From NCBI RefSeq assembly GCF_028372415.1, contig NC_092878.1, forward strand, positions 31,711,903 through 31,775,902: 64,000 bases of DNA. Reading direction: 5' to 3'. This document shows, piece after piece, positions 35,073-50,000 of the stretch. This DNA is from Notamacropus eugenii (taxonomy: Eukaryota; Chordata; Mammalia; Diprotodontia; Macropodidae). Below the pieces are notes generated by a model. That model made no database searches, was not told the origin of the DNA, and worked only from the letters and a program-made list of their open reading frames with translations. A program made the translations under genes and the position numbers. Position 1 is the first letter of the stretch. Each line of letters begins with the position of its first letter.

Positions 35073-38000
35073 AATAAGTGCCACTTCTTCAGCTAAAAAG
35101 CCCAACCAGATAATTTAGGCCAAAGAATTGAATGAAGGGTAGGACTCTGTCCCACATAGAGGTAACCATAGCACAGAGGCAAAAGTATCTACTTTGGCTT
35201 CTTTCTTTGATGAATTGGACCAAACAGTTGCCAGCCCTCTACTTCATTTTGTGTTGTGTAGACACATACCCAGCTGTATGCACAGTGAGTTGTTTAAGTG
35301 CATCCCCTCCATTCCTGGAAGCCTTGTGTGGGCTTCTTCATGGACCTCTCTACCCCTGCAGCTTCTTTACACTCCCCTGTCCCCCCAAAATGAGAAGAAA
35401 AGTACCACCATGAATGGAGTTACGAGCCAGATGAAAATTTTCTCTCCTTTCCCATGTTAGCCTTCTCTGTCTCATTTCAATTGGGAAAGGAGAGTGAAAA
35501 ATCCAAGAAGAGCTGGTGGTTCACTCACCTTCTTTTCCATGATGGGCCTAGGGATGCTGTGGGCTGAAGTTCAGCAGAAATAGAAAAGATTTGCACATTT
35601 TACTAGACTTCACTCTGCACAATTGGAAATGTGCTACATCCATGTTATCCTTTCTGACTACAGAAGCAAAGATAAAAACTCTCTCCTTAAAGAAGCTGAT
35701 GGGGGGGCCGGTAGTTTTTACTTCTGAATTAACATATTCATTCTTGGCTGATGAATCTAGAACCTGTAATCTAAACATTTAAACATTCTTATGCAGTATC
35801 TTTGTGGAGAAGTTCTACTTTCTTCTTCCAGAACAAGCTAATAGGCATATCCCCAAGTAGATCTGGCTCAGGAGGAGATTGACTGACCCATTCAGTCACT
35901 TTTAGGAAACCCAATGGAATATGTAGCTAGTAGCACCTGCAAATATGGGGATCCAGGAAGGCTTCTTGCAGAAGGGGGGACTGTAGCTGAGACTTGAAGG
36001 ATCCAGGAAAACTAGGAGGCAGAGGTGAGGAGGAAAGATTTCCAGGCATGAGTGATAGCTGGGGAAAATGCCTGAAGTCCAGTGACAGAATGTCAGCAAT
36101 GAGGCCACTGTCACTGGATCAGTGTGTGCGTGTGTGTTTGTGTGTGTATTGGGGGAGTGAGATGAGGGAGTCACTGTTGATGTGTAAGAGGTAGGAAAGG
36201 ACAAAGTTATGGAAGTGCCACTGGAATTGATTCAGTAGGTCCCTCCTGGACCAATCATAACTGAATGTACAATTTAAACTGTGCAGCAGGCACTGTATAA
36301 TTTTTAGAAGTTTATCTTTTCCACAGATTCATGGGTGTCAGATCTTGGAAACAGTATACAAATACAGCTGTGGGGGACTGCCTCCTGTACGCAGTGCGCT
36401 AGAAAAGTAAGTCACAAAAACTTAAATAAGATTGACACAGTTCATCAAGACCATTTTATTTGCATATGATCTAAAACTTCTCCAAAATAGTTAGTAATAG
36501 ATGGGACTGAAAAGCTAACACTGAGCAGATAGGTCTATATGATCAAAGTAGGAGAGGCCAGGATGCCAGCCAATAAAGAATCCAGGATGGTACTACATAA
36601 AAGAGAATGAATTAGTGTGGATGACTTTAAGGTCCCTCTGATTGTCAGATCCCATCATCCTTAGGGTGTTACCATTATATATGCTGGGTTTTGCTTGGCT
36701 ATATTTGAGTATATCTTTTAAAGTAATTGCTATTTTCAGTCAGTAAGTCAACAGGCATTTTATTAAATGTTTACTATTTGCCAGGCTCTTTGCTAAGCCT
36801 GAAAATACAAAGAAAGGTAAAAATACTGTCCCTCCTCTCAAGTATCTTATTTTCCTAATGGGAGAAACAACTTTTAAACTATTTACATATAAGATATTGT
36901 TTATATGGAGTAGTTGAAAAGTAATTTCAGATCAGCCACTGGTATTGGGGAGGGACCAGGAAAGGCCTCCAGTAGATGGTGGGATTTGAGCTGAGTCCTG
37001 AAGTAAGCCAAGGGAGCCAACATGTGGAGAGTAGAAGGAAAAACCTCCCAGGCAGTGGGACAGCCTGTAACAAAGCATGGAGTTAGGAGAAGGCAGGAGC
37101 TGCTGGATTGTAAAGTATATGGAGAGAAGTAGAGGATAAGAAGACCGGAAAGGTAAGAAGGGGGCTAAGCAGAGAATTTTCTGTTTGATGCTGGCGGTGG
37201 TAGGGAACCAGCTCATATTGCCCATTTTATCTTACCTTCTTTAAAACTTGAAGTTAAGCTTCTGTCCTGGGTGGAAAGACTGGACTCTGATCTCCAAGTT
37301 TCCTTCTAATTCTAATATTTGGTTACTGCACAAGAACATCTTGGAAATACTTGAGCTAGTTCTGGAGAGGGTGCTTGATCTTCTCTTTTCATGTATTTTT
37401 GTAATGCTCCATTTCTAATTGAGTCATCCTCCCTTACCACATCCATTCCCTTCCTTTTTGGTGAAACAAGAGAAAAGGAGCAAACTGCTTTTGCTGGCAG
37501 AGAAACAGACTTCTCTGAGCTCATCTCATTGTGTTTTAGCAGGAATTTTCAGCTCTGAAACTCTTACGCAGGGTGAGAATAAACAATATGGAAAAGAAAC
37601 TGTCAAAATAGCTGAAGGACATTTTAAACTTAATATGGGAACTTTAATTATAAGAAATTTAATGACTAATTCCAAAAAGATAGGAATAAAAATGGAATGA
37701 TTATTTTTAGTGTAATGGACAGTTTCCCTTCTGACTCACCAAATTCTTACTCAGATCTTGGCCAGTACCCTCTAGTGACGTCCCAGAATGGCCTGGGTGT
37801 TTGTGCCCAGCAAGGGCTTTTATGGCATTGGTTTTTCTCTCCCTTTCTCCACTCAGGATCTTGGCAGTGTGCCATGGGGTCATGTACAAGCAGCTTTCTG
37901 CCTGGATGCTACATGGCCTCCTCTTGGACCAACACGAAGAGTTCTTTATTAAACAGGGCCCATCTTCTGGCCTTGTCTCTACTCAACTGGAGGAGGAGGA

Positions 38001-41000
38001 GGAAGACCTGGGCATTGGAGGCCTGACAGGGAAGCAGTTACGAGAACTTCAGGACCTGGTGAGGATTTGAAGGGAAAGGCAGTACATTCCACCAGATAGT
38101 GACCCCTTCGCCCTCTCACATGAGCTTGCACTGAGCCTGCCACCTCGGTGCCATCTGCGCCACTTCCTTCAGCCTGTCCCTCCTGATATTTGCCTTTGTC
38201 TGAATGAGGTTTGCAGGATGCATGGGAAAGAGCGCTGAAGAGTACAACCCCCACCTCCTTTGCTTGTTTGTCTAGGTCCAGACTTAACCTCCCTGGGGCC
38301 TATTTTCCTCGTCTCTAAAATGAGATTGGACTTGATCCAGTTCCAGACCCGTGAGTCTATGATAATCCATTAGGCTGGGCAGTTGTGAGGCCTTCTTCAT
38401 ACCATACTAATACCATACTTAGGAAGTGGACAGCTCCTTAAGTTGTGTCTCTCTGGCAGCTTTTTGATGCAGCTCAAGGTCTTAATTAGGATTCACAAAA
38501 ACCTATATAGATGCCAGTGTATTACATAAGAATCATAAATTCTTGGAACTGAGCATAATAGGATTTTTTTTTAGGACTTCACAGGTCTAGTCCAACCTAC
38601 TCATTTTACAGAGGAAGGAACTAAGGCTCAGAGCAGTTGAATGATTTAGCTAGAGTCCTGTAACTAGTTAATGGCAATGCTAGAACTAGAACGTTCATGT
38701 GTTGTGCCTCTCCTGCCTGCTAGCCACCAGGCTAGACTACCTCCTTGCAAGCACAGTACATGCCTGGCAGGTGGGAGTTGTACATCCCTGGGTTTAAAGT
38801 CCCTATTGCCCAATATATTAACTATGGAATATAAAGGATGGAGATAGATAGAGTTACTGCATACTTTCTTGTTTCCTTTGTCACTCTGTATCTCCTCACC
38901 CAGCGCCTGATTGAGGAAGAGAACATGCTGGCCCCATCCCTGAAGCAGTTTTCCCTTCGGGTGGAAATACTTCCTTCCTATATTCCAGTGAGAGTCGCTG
39001 AAAAAATCCTGTTTGTAGGAGAGTCTGTACAGATGTTTGAGAATCAGAATGTGAATCTGACCAGAAAAGGTAGGAAGTCCTGTCCTAACATCTCATCCCC
39101 AAGAGCTGGTCAAGAGCAGCTTTTATTGCCCATTGCCTCATGAGCCAAGGCAGTGGTCAGTGTAGTACATCATATTTTGAAATAAATCTTGTAAGAGGGC
39201 ACCATGATGCTTCTTGTCAGAAATCTTCAAAGCAAGGGAAGTGGCACCCAGTGGTTAAGAGCAAAAATTATTGCCCTGTATTTACTAGACCCTGGTTAGT
39301 TAGATTGTCTATAGTAACAAATGAAAGAATCAGAGCGTTGTTGATAGCATAGCTCCGAGGGTCTCTCCTCCTACTGTCCATGATACACAGGATCTATTTT
39401 AAAGAATCAAGAAGACACCTTTGCTGCCGAACTGCATCGCCTCAAGCAGCAGCCTCTTTTCAGCCTTGTGGATTTTGAGCTGGTGGTGGACCGGATACGC
39501 AGCACTGTTGCTGAGGTTTGCCTTTTAAGTGTCTGATCCAGCATATGTTTTCTGAGGGGGTGGATTGACCTGGAAAGATAGAGAGTGGAGCACAGCAGCT
39601 GCTTCTTCTAGCTGGCACTAGAGACCAGGGTGAAGAAATGATTCCTCAGGCCAGACGCTTTCTCCGTCTTTGGGTTTTAGGAATGCTGCCATAGTAAGTG
39701 TCCTTCCCTCTTACTGAGCTCAGTCTCTTATGGGACATGGAATGCCTTGCTAGCTGCCTGACGGTGACAGAGACACAATCCACTCAGCATCTCGCGTCAC
39801 AACGTTTTCTTTAGTTGAAGGCATAGATGAGATCTTTGTTTCACTTTGTGTGTGTATTTCTGCTCCACGGGAGCTTGGGACCAGATTGGGTTTTCCACTA
39901 AAGAACAAAAGGACGAAGGGCTAAGCTCTCTTGCTGCTGCCGTCTGTACAGGGTCTAGTAGCAGGTTTTCAGAAGGGTTTTTTGTAGACAGTTTATTGTC
40001 ATGATCATATGAGTAGTATTCTTTCCTGAGTCATTCAGTGGAATATAGAGCAGCTTTTTAAATAAAGAATCCTCCTTTGTAATGGTGTTCTCAAAATGGG
40101 ATTTCACTGATGTTCTTGTTTCCTCAGCATCTATGGAAACTTATGGTGGAGGAGTCAGATTTATTAGGCCAACTAAAGGTAATAGTTTCATTTATTTTTC
40201 TTTATTGTTAAAATGTAACTAACAGGAAATGACCTTTGCCTTCCCTAACTCTATTGATTTGGGGAAAAAAACCTATCCCTGGATTCTTAGGATGACCTTG
40301 TATACTCTTCCCCAAAATGAGCAGGCCATTGCTGGGTGTCATCTGAAGGAATAATTCCTTCCAGGATTTGCTTCTGTAAATACAAACATAATTGTAGAGA
40401 TATACCATACTGTAGGACAAAGAGATAGACATAAGTTTTCTTGTAATTTTATCATTTGTGTTGCCACCAAGTAAAGATATCAAATATACTGTAATCTTCC
40501 TGGCTTAACAGCACCACTAAAATTTCTCTTCTTGATATGCCTGTTTAGAGGGGCAGAATCTCACATCCATCTGTTGGGGACAGGAAGGAAATGACACTGT
40601 GTTCATTGGTATGGGGAATTCCCAAGGAAAAACATTCTATCAGTGTATATCAGTACCTTCTCTGCAACTCCTTGTTTTAGAGAATTTATGTGGAGGTTGA
40701 GTGATTTGCCCAGGGTCATACAACCAAGATCTATCCCAAAAGGGACTTGGACCCAGGTCTTCTTGACTCTGAGGTTGGCTCTTTATCCACTGTACCACGC
40801 TGCCTCCAAATCCATGTGTTAGTTGGGTCCTAATTAAGGAGACAGCTCTGCACTGTTTCTAGTTTAAAAGCCTTTCTACAGTCTGGGAACCTACTTTGCC
40901 AGTGTTACTTCATACTATTCCCTTTCATGAGCTCTGTGTTCTGACCATTATGATAACTAACTGTTCCCAAATGCTTCGTCTCCAGCCTCTTTCTTCTCAC

Positions 41001-44000
41001 ATGAGCCATCCCCCCCATGTCTGGAATGCATTCCTTTGTCATCTCTGCTTTGCAAAAGTCCTCGTCTTCTTCCTTCAAGGCTTAACTTGGGTTCCACTTC
41101 CTCAGGGAAGCCTTCGCTTATCTCCCCAGTTTTTAGTGCTTTCTGCTCTAATTTATCTTTAGTTTTACTTATTTAGGTAAATATTCCTTCTCCCAAGTAG
41201 ACTATAAGCCACTCAACAGTAGGGGTAATTTAATTTTCTTCTGTGTGTTCCTCTCTCCTTGGACAGTGCCTTATACATAATAGGAGCTTTGTGAATGCTT
41301 TAATTGGATTGAATTCAGTTCCTTGGATAGCGAAGAATTCCTAAGACTTGTGTGATTGTTGACTTGTATACTGACATTCTTTTTCAAAGATCATTAAAGA
41401 CTTTTACCTGCTGGGACGAGGAGAACTGTTCCAGGCCTTCATTGACACAGCCCAGCATATGTTAAAGACACCGCCCACTGCAGTAACTGAGCATGGTAAG
41501 TACTCAACAGAAGAGTGAATGACTAAGTTACTTTCCTTGAGAGAAGAGCCCAACTCTCAGCTTCTTCATTGAGGGCTTGAGGGGCAGCCTCCTTACCTTC
41601 TGTTGCTACCTAGGGAAGCCATTTCAGTGGGCCTGGATAGCTTCCATCACACTGCAGTCATCTCCTGGGACAAGCAGCCACATAACCAATGATATCTGTA
41701 TGAAATGGTGTGGTCTGGACCCCAAAGTCAAATAGTGTTTGTTCCTGACGGTCAGGCAGGGTTGGATGGGAGAACATTTCTTCCAGGCTTCATCATATAG
41801 CCAGGTGCTATTATTTGCTCCTTGTTCTTTCTCTCTGCCAGATGTTAATGTGGCCTTCCAGCAGTCTGCCCACAAGGTGCTGTTAGATGATGACAACCTC
41901 CTCCCTCTGCTTCACCTGACAATTGAGTACCATGGAAAGGAACATAAGGGTATTAATTCCCTTTCTCTCTCCTTCGCATATCATTGTTCCTCCCTTTTTT
42001 CCTGATGCTGCTTCCTTCTCTGAAGACGCTTATATGGTTTTCATCTTAGAGTTATCTACCTTTAGCACTCAGGGGGTCCTAAGAAATCTTCTAGTTCAGC
42101 CTCTTCATTTTAAAGATTAAGAAACAGGGATACAGGGTGGTTACACGACTTCCCGAGACTCATGAGTGGCACAGCCAGGATTGGAATCCAGACCACTTCA
42201 TTAGCAGCCAAGGGTTTTTTCATTATGCCATGCGTCAGTTCTTGTCTTATTCCAGCTGCCTCTGTCTCTAAAGACAACAAAATAATCTCTAAGATCTACC
42301 AAAAAACCTGCCTACACATTGTTTCCTTGCCCTCTGCCCACTATGTTTTCCTCCTTGTGTCTTAGACATCCCCCTGGTTTTTTCTCTCATGTTATTCATG
42401 TGCATTCTTCTTTCAACAAAACAAGTTGTCTGTCTTAATTAGACTGAAGTTTCTTCATTTTCTTTTTCTTTTTTTTTTTTTTGCCTTAGATGTTACTCAA
42501 GCACGAGAAGCACCTTCTCGGGACACCTCTCCCCGAGAAGACCCTGCGTCAGGCTGGGCAGCCCTCGGTCTTTCCTACAAAGTGCAGTGGCCTCTGCACA
42601 TTCTCTTCACTCCTGCTGTCCTGGAGAAGTAGGTTTACAAGACCTCTGTGAGCTTTTTGCTAGCAAACACTAACTATGGCAGGGAAGATAGAGGCCCTCT
42701 GACCAGTTGTTAGTAATCTGCAGGCCCAGGAGATACAACTTCAAGAATCCATCCATCTCCACCCCAGTCTATTTAACCTGCAGATGCTGACCTAAAACTG
42801 TTTAGAGAACTTCTGGTAAAAGAGCCCTTGGGGAAGTAGTATGGTTTAGTAGAAATAGCATTCACCTTGGAATCACTAAACCTGAGTGTGAATCCTGGCT
42901 GTGCCATTGGCTGCCTCTCTGTTGATGGGCAAGTCATGTAAAGCCCCCAGGCCTTAGTGTCCTCATCTGTTGAATGAGGGGGTTGGATTCAATAACCTCC
43001 AAACTCCTAGGTCTTCCTCATATGCCATGTTGCTTCTGTTTTTGAAATTAATTTGAGGTGGCAGTGATCGGCATAATAAGCTTGATGCTGGATGTGTCCT
43101 TGAGCCCTTTGAAGAAGGCAGGTTTCAACAGGGATTATTTTAGAATTGAAGGAAATTAGGTTTCTTATTTTTCTGTGTAAACTCATGCCAAGATGAGAGG
43201 TCACATAGTTCCAGTTCCCCTAGGAATCAACTCTTCTTCCAAGTGCTTGTCTTCAGTATGTGTCCTCTGACATTTCTCCCATGTCAGCAGCTGTCACGAC
43301 CTAGGGAGGAATAAAAAGTTTAGAATCACAGACTCTAGAATTGGAAGGGACCATACAAGTTATGTAGTACAGCCTCACTCCCAGGGCAGGAGTTCTTTCT
43401 CTGAAAGAGTAATTCAACCACCATTTGGATATTTGTGGAGATAGGAAACTCATTCCTTTTCAAAGAACGTTGTATCACTCTCAGACAGCTAACCATTACA
43501 TAACATTAAGAGTTCATCATGCACATGGCACAATCCTGAGCCCTAAGAGATTGTGGAAAAAACATGCCTGCCTTTGAGGGGTTTACATTCCCCAAAGGCT
43601 GGTCACCTGTTGTTTCTCATGACCTCTGTATAGTTCAGTGAACTTTGTAAGGCAGGTGTTGTTTGGCATGACTTGCAAAGTAAAGGTAGAAGGAGCAGAG
43701 GCTGTTTGGAATGCTGGGCCTCCCATGAGTGAAATGGAAAGTCCTGGGACAGAAACATGCATTGGGCTGAGCCTCAGGAGAAAGGAACAAGGACTTTGCC
43801 TCCAGTAGAGAGGGCCCTTCTCTGGCTAGCTTCAAATCCTTTCTTTTTGAAAATGGGAAAGAAAAAGGGAGGAAGAGGAGGAATCTGGGACTTGACTGAG
43901 GGGAAAGGGGAGGTAGCTGGGAATGGAAGAGTCTAGCTTCACGGTGGTTGTTTTGGACCCAGGTACAATGTTGTCTTCAAGTACTTGCTCAGCGTACGAC

Positions 44001-47000
44001 GAGTGCAGGCAGAACTGCAGCACTGCTGGGCTCTCCAAATGCAGCGCAAGCATCTCAAGTCTAACCAGAGCGATGCCATTAAATGGCGCCTACGGAACCA
44101 CATGGCCTTCTTGGTGGATAATCTTCAGTATTATCTCCAGGTCTGTGCTGAAAGTTGAATGGTACATGGGAGATGAAGAAAGGGCAGGAGAAAGGTCTTG
44201 CAGGGATGTTTTATTCTTGCCCTGGGGGAACGCTCATGAGAGAAACAAATTGGCCGTGGTTTTTAGGATTGCTATGTGGAATGGTATTGATGAGGCATAA
44301 GAAGCCCCAGAAGCACTAACAATCTCATATGAGCAGCACCACTAAGGCACTTATTAAGTTCTTGTGGATAGGATGACATTGGCATCACCCTAAAATCCTG
44401 CTCTGTTTTGTTGTGACAGGAAGCTGACCCTGAGATTTTTTGCAAGTTGTCAGTAAAGTGCAAGTCCTGACCATATGACCAGCCTCACTAAGTTAGGAAA
44501 GGCTTCACATTAGATGGTTGATTGTCAGCTGATGAATTGGTTTGGTCACAGCAATTCACAAAGACTGTCTGCTAAAGTATAGAGTGGTGGCAATATAATT
44601 CACTGAAGGAAGCATCCTCGGGATGAAATCTCAGGTCTTTGGCATCACTGAAGTTTTGGCTTTTTGAAGTGTTCCATAAGTCTTTAAATTTTAATAAAAT
44701 GTAACTGAGTCAGTCAGTATGAACATAAAACATCTGCTTTAATGACAGGAGGCTGGGTTGAACCAGGTTTTCAGCTTTCCCTACCAATGTCATGCCACAT
44801 AACAAGGGCTTTCTTGGTCAATTCAAGAGCACAGGGGAGTTTTCTGTGTTTTATTTTTCAGATGCCTCACTATCCTTTCTCTCCTAGAGTGATTGTGTCC
44901 CATAAAATACTTTAATTACTTCTAATTCTCCTTCAGGTAGATGTGCTGGAGTCTCAATTCTCCCAGCTCCTCCATCAGATTAACTCCACAAGGGATTTTG
45001 AGAGCATCCAGTTGGCTCATGACCACTTCCTGAGCAACTTGCTGGCTCAGTCATTCATCTTGCTGAAACCTGTAAGTGGGGCTCGTTTGGCTTTCTGAAG
45101 TTTTTATAGCACTAAATCTTCCCCTTCTTCAGATGCTGATTGAGTTGACAAGACAACAGGCTTCCATTAATCAGATCTTTATTCCCCATTTTTGTTGGTA
45201 TTTCGCAATATTTATAAATAGGAGACAGCACAGATGATATGTATTCAGGTTTCTGAGATAGATAAGGAACAGAAGAATAGTCTAAGGCAAAGGAAACAGA
45301 AACTGCTTTACATTAGCGTGTATGTGTGGTAATGATGAAAAGTAAGAGTGAGTGAAATGCTTGTTCTGCTAAAGATGTCTGTGAACTATTAGGATGGGGG
45401 TGGGGAACCTCTGGCCTCCAGGCCACATGTGACCCTCTAGGTCCTCAAGTGTGGCCCTGACTGAGTCCAAGTTTTACAGAGCAAACCCTTTTATTAAGGG
45501 GATTTGTTCTGTGTGGTTTGGATTCACTCAAGGACCTAGAGGGCCATATGTGGTCTGGAGGCTGCAGGTTCCCCACCCCTGCATTAGGATCAGCTGCCTG
45601 CCTTGGATGGTTTGAGTTCAGTTCTACTTTGGAGAGGGGATGATGGAACTAGAACTTCATCAACAAGTAGTCCTTTAGCACCTGCTCCATTAAGGCTGTA
45701 TATCAGACAGTCAGGATCCAAACCTCTCAAGGAGATTACAGTGTAATTGGGAAGACAGATTATGCATACAATTGTATTGTTACTATAGCACCAAATAAAT
45801 GGCACAGCCAGTAAATGCTAGAGTGCTTGGTAAAAATTAGGGCAGTCAGGGTTTCATGGAAGAAGTGGGTCTTAAGTTAGGCCTTGAAGAAAGACTTAGA
45901 GAAATGGAAAAATAAAAAGAGGAAAAAAGAAGTGTATTTTGCACATGCCATACAGGGGATATATAGAATGAATAAAGACATTCATGGATTTTCTGTGGCA
46001 TGTTCAGAAGATAATGACTAGAAATTGGGAATCCCAAAGGGTAAAGTAGTTTTGAGTAACTAAAGATAATGAGTTGTTCAAACATACTGAATTTGAGGTA
46101 CCATAGGACATTCCAATTGAAATGAATATATCCAGCAATCAGAGACATAAGCCTGGAGCCCAAGTAGAAAGGTTAGAATTGTAGGCGTGTTCTTGGGAAT
46201 AGAAGACCCTGAATCCTCTAAGCTGTCATTCCCCATAACATGCCCATTTTCCTTCTTTTACTATTTTTTTTTTTTAATATAGGTGTTCCACTGCCTGAAT
46301 GAAATCCTAGATCTCTGTCACAGTTTCTGCTCACTGGTCAGCCAGAATCTGGGCCCTCTAGATGAGCGTGGGGCTGCCCAGCTGAGTATTCTAGTGAAGG
46401 TAAGTCTGCCAGAATGGAGCTGGACAGGGACAGTCCTGACAGCTAGAGAGTAAGCTGCCATCCTCTTCTGTGGAATTTATTTAAATGAAATTTTGCTTTT
46501 TTTCAATTAACCTAAATCTACTTTCTCTCCGTCCCACCTTCACTCATCAATGAAAAAGAAAGTAAAACAAAACTCTTGTAATAAATATGTATAGTCAAAC
46601 AAAACAAATTTCCTCATTGGATAAGTTTAAAAAAACATTAAAACAAAGAAAAGGAAACTATAAACTGATATGTCTAATGAAAACAATACAAAATGTTTCA
46701 ATGAAATATTTACAGGTAGACTTCAGCAACATAGCACAGACATGTCAGTATGACCACGTTGGATTTATAGCAAGAAGGCATTGTTTGTTAGATATTAGTA
46801 AAACTATAAACCTACCTGACCATGTTAATCATAATGGCCAAAATCATGATTTTATGAGATGTAGAAAAGCGTTTGACAAGATACAACACCCATTCCTGTT
46901 TGAAAAAGACTAGGAACTAGCACAGGAATAAACGTATTTTCCTTAATTTGATAAGTAGTATTTATCTATAACCAAAGCCAGCATTATATGTAATGATAAA

Positions 47001-50000
47001 CTTATAAGTCTTTGAATCAGATTAAGGGTAAAGTAAGGATGTCCATTATCACGACCACAATTTGATAGAATGTTAGAAATGCTAGCTAGAGCAGTAAGAC
47101 ATGAAAGAGAAACTGAGGCAATAAGCATGGACAGAAGAAACACAGTTACACTTTTTGCATATGATGTAATGGTTTACATAGAAAGCTCGAGAGAGTTAAC
47201 TGAAGAATTAATTCAAACAACTTCAGCAAATTTACAAGATATAAAATAAACCCACAGAAATCATTAGCATTTCTGCATATTACCAACATAACTCAGGAGG
47301 AAGAGGTAAAAAGAGAAATTCTTTTTAAATAACTACAGAATGTGTAAAATACTTGAGAATCTACCTGCTAAGGTCATCACAAGAACTGTATGAATACAAC
47401 TACAGAACACTCGTAACATTAAGACAAATCTGAATAATTGGAGAATATTCATTGCTCATGAGTAGGCTGAGCCAACATAATAAAAATGACTGCTGCCTAA
47501 ATTAATTTACTTCTTTGGTGCCATTCAAATCAAACTATCCAAGGATTACTTTATAGAGCTAAGAAAAATAATAAAATTTATCTGAAAGAATAAAAGACTA
47601 AAAACCTCAAGGGAAATAGTGATAAAAAGAGGGAAGGAAGCAGGCCTGCAGTACCAGATGTTAAACTATACTACAAAACAGTCATCAAAATTATTTGGTA
47701 CTTGTTATGAAATAGGCTGATCAGGAAAACATATTAGGTATATAATATATAGAAGCAAATGAGCCCAGTAGCTTAGTATTTGATAAACCCAAAGATCCCA
47801 GGTGTTAGGGTAAGAACTTGCTATTTGACAAAAACTTGGGAAAACTGGAAAGCAGTCTAGCAGAAACTAGTGTATAGTTTAAACATCTCATACCGTATAC
47901 CAAGGTACTAGCCAAATGGGTATGTGTCTTAGACATAAGGGGTAACATCATAAATAGATTTTAAAAGCAAGGAAGAAATGACCTGTAAGATATTTGGAGA
48001 GGGGAAGAATTCATGCCCAAACAAAGAACAGAGAGGATCATAGGACAGTTTTGATTGTGCACAAAACCAGTGCAGCTAAAGTTGAAAGAGAAGCAAAAAT
48101 GGAAAAATATTTACAGCAATTTTCTCTGATAATGGACATAGTTCTAAAAATTAAAGGGAAATATTTCAGATTCACAAGAATAAGTCTCCCAGTTGTCAAG
48201 TGGTCAAAGGCTATAAACAGGCAGTTTTCAGAGGAAGAAATCCAAGCTCTCAGAAGTCAAATGAAAAAAATGCCTATATCACTAATAATTAGAGAAATAC
48301 AGATTAAAACAGCTCTGAGGTTCCACTTCATGTTCCTCAGTTTGGCAAAAGTGACAAAAAAGGAATATGGCAAATGCTGGAAAATATATAGGAAAATAGG
48401 CACATTAATGCATCATGTCAGTAGAGCTGTATACTTGGTCTAGCCATTCTGGAAAGCAATTGGGAGCTGTGCCCCAAAAGTTAGTAGTTTTCCCTAACCT
48501 TTCCCTTCCCTCCCTCCTGAATATATCATACTTCCCCCCTCTTTCCATTCTTTTAAGATCACCAAGACATCAGCAAAACCACTCCCAGGCTTTGCCTAAT
48601 TAGATTTCATATGACTCCTGGTGATGATAGGATTCAGGTGACATATCATCTCCCCATGTTTGCATGTAAGCAATTACACTTGTCTAGGCCTTTTTCATTG
48701 TTCATTTTTGTTTACCTTTTTATTTTTCTCTTAACTCCTGTGTTTGAACTTCAGAGTTTCTACCAAGCATTCATTAGGAATGCTTGAAAGTCCTCTGTTT
48801 CATTAAAAGTCAATTTTTAGTCCTGAGTATGATACTCAGTTTTACTGATGTTATTTTTGGCTCTAACCTTAAGTCTTTGGCTTTCTGAAATACTGTATTC
48901 CAAGTTCTCCATTCCTTATACTGATGGCTGCTAAATCACGTATGCTTCCAACTGTGGCTCTTTGATATTTAGATTCTTTCTTTTTGGCAACTTGGAGCAT
49001 TTTTTCTTTGACCCAGAAGCTATGATGTTCCTGGGAATTTTAGTTTGGGAGTTTCTTTCTGGACGTGATTGGTCGATTCTTTCCGTTTCTGCTTTGCTCT
49101 CTAAGTTCCAAGAGATATAAGCAGTTTTCTTTTACGAGTTCTTGAAGTAAGATGTCTAGGCTCTTATTTTTGTCCATGGGCTTCAGATAGTTCAATGATT
49201 CTTAAATTTTTTTTCTCCTGATGAGGTTCCCAGTTCAGTTGTTTCTGCTGTGAGATTCCTTGCATTTTCTTCTATTTTTTCCAGCCTTTTTGACTTTTAA
49301 TATTTTTTGATGCCTCATAGAATCATTGGCTTCTTTTTGGTCCATTCTAATTTCAGGAAGTTTGTTGCTTGAGCAAGGATCTGCACCTTTTGTGCCAAGC
49401 TGTTCATTCCTTTTTCAGTTTGTTCATCCATAGTTCTTGTTTCCTTTCCATTTTTTTCCTCACATGCTCTCACTTAATTTACAAAAATGCTTTTCATCTC
49501 TTTTTTTAAAAACTCTTGCTTTGTCTCTTCCAACAATTACAAGAGAGTTTGTGCCCAAGGTGTATTTTTCTTGTAGGCTTTGCTTTTAGATATTTTGGAG
49601 TAATCTTTTCATGGAGGCTTGTCTGGAGCTTCCCTGCCACCATAATAGTTACTTCCTAACTTCAAACTTGATGTTAGGCATGGGCTCTCCACACTTCTGG
49701 AGGGAAGGTCTAGGCAGATCCTGTGGCTGCTTTCTTGGAGTATTGAACATTGTAATTTGGGGTGTCCCCAAAGTGGTCTGATCCTGAGCAAAGTCTGATC
49801 ACTGCCTCTTGATCTGAGCTCTACAAGATCCTGCCCTGGGTTTGGATCTGAGCAGCAGTAGGCTGCTGGACTTTACCCTACCAGCTACCTGGAAAGCTGC
49901 CAGTTCAGAGTGATGGAGTTGTCAGCTCCCCTTTGGTCTAGAATTCCCACGAGGGTTATTCTTCTACAGGTGATCACACTGGGCTAGAAGCTGGCACCCC

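Noticed and set aside
47994-48443. 149-codon plus-strand open frame
   Set aside because: It is the end of the L1 ORF2 remnant, not a host gene.
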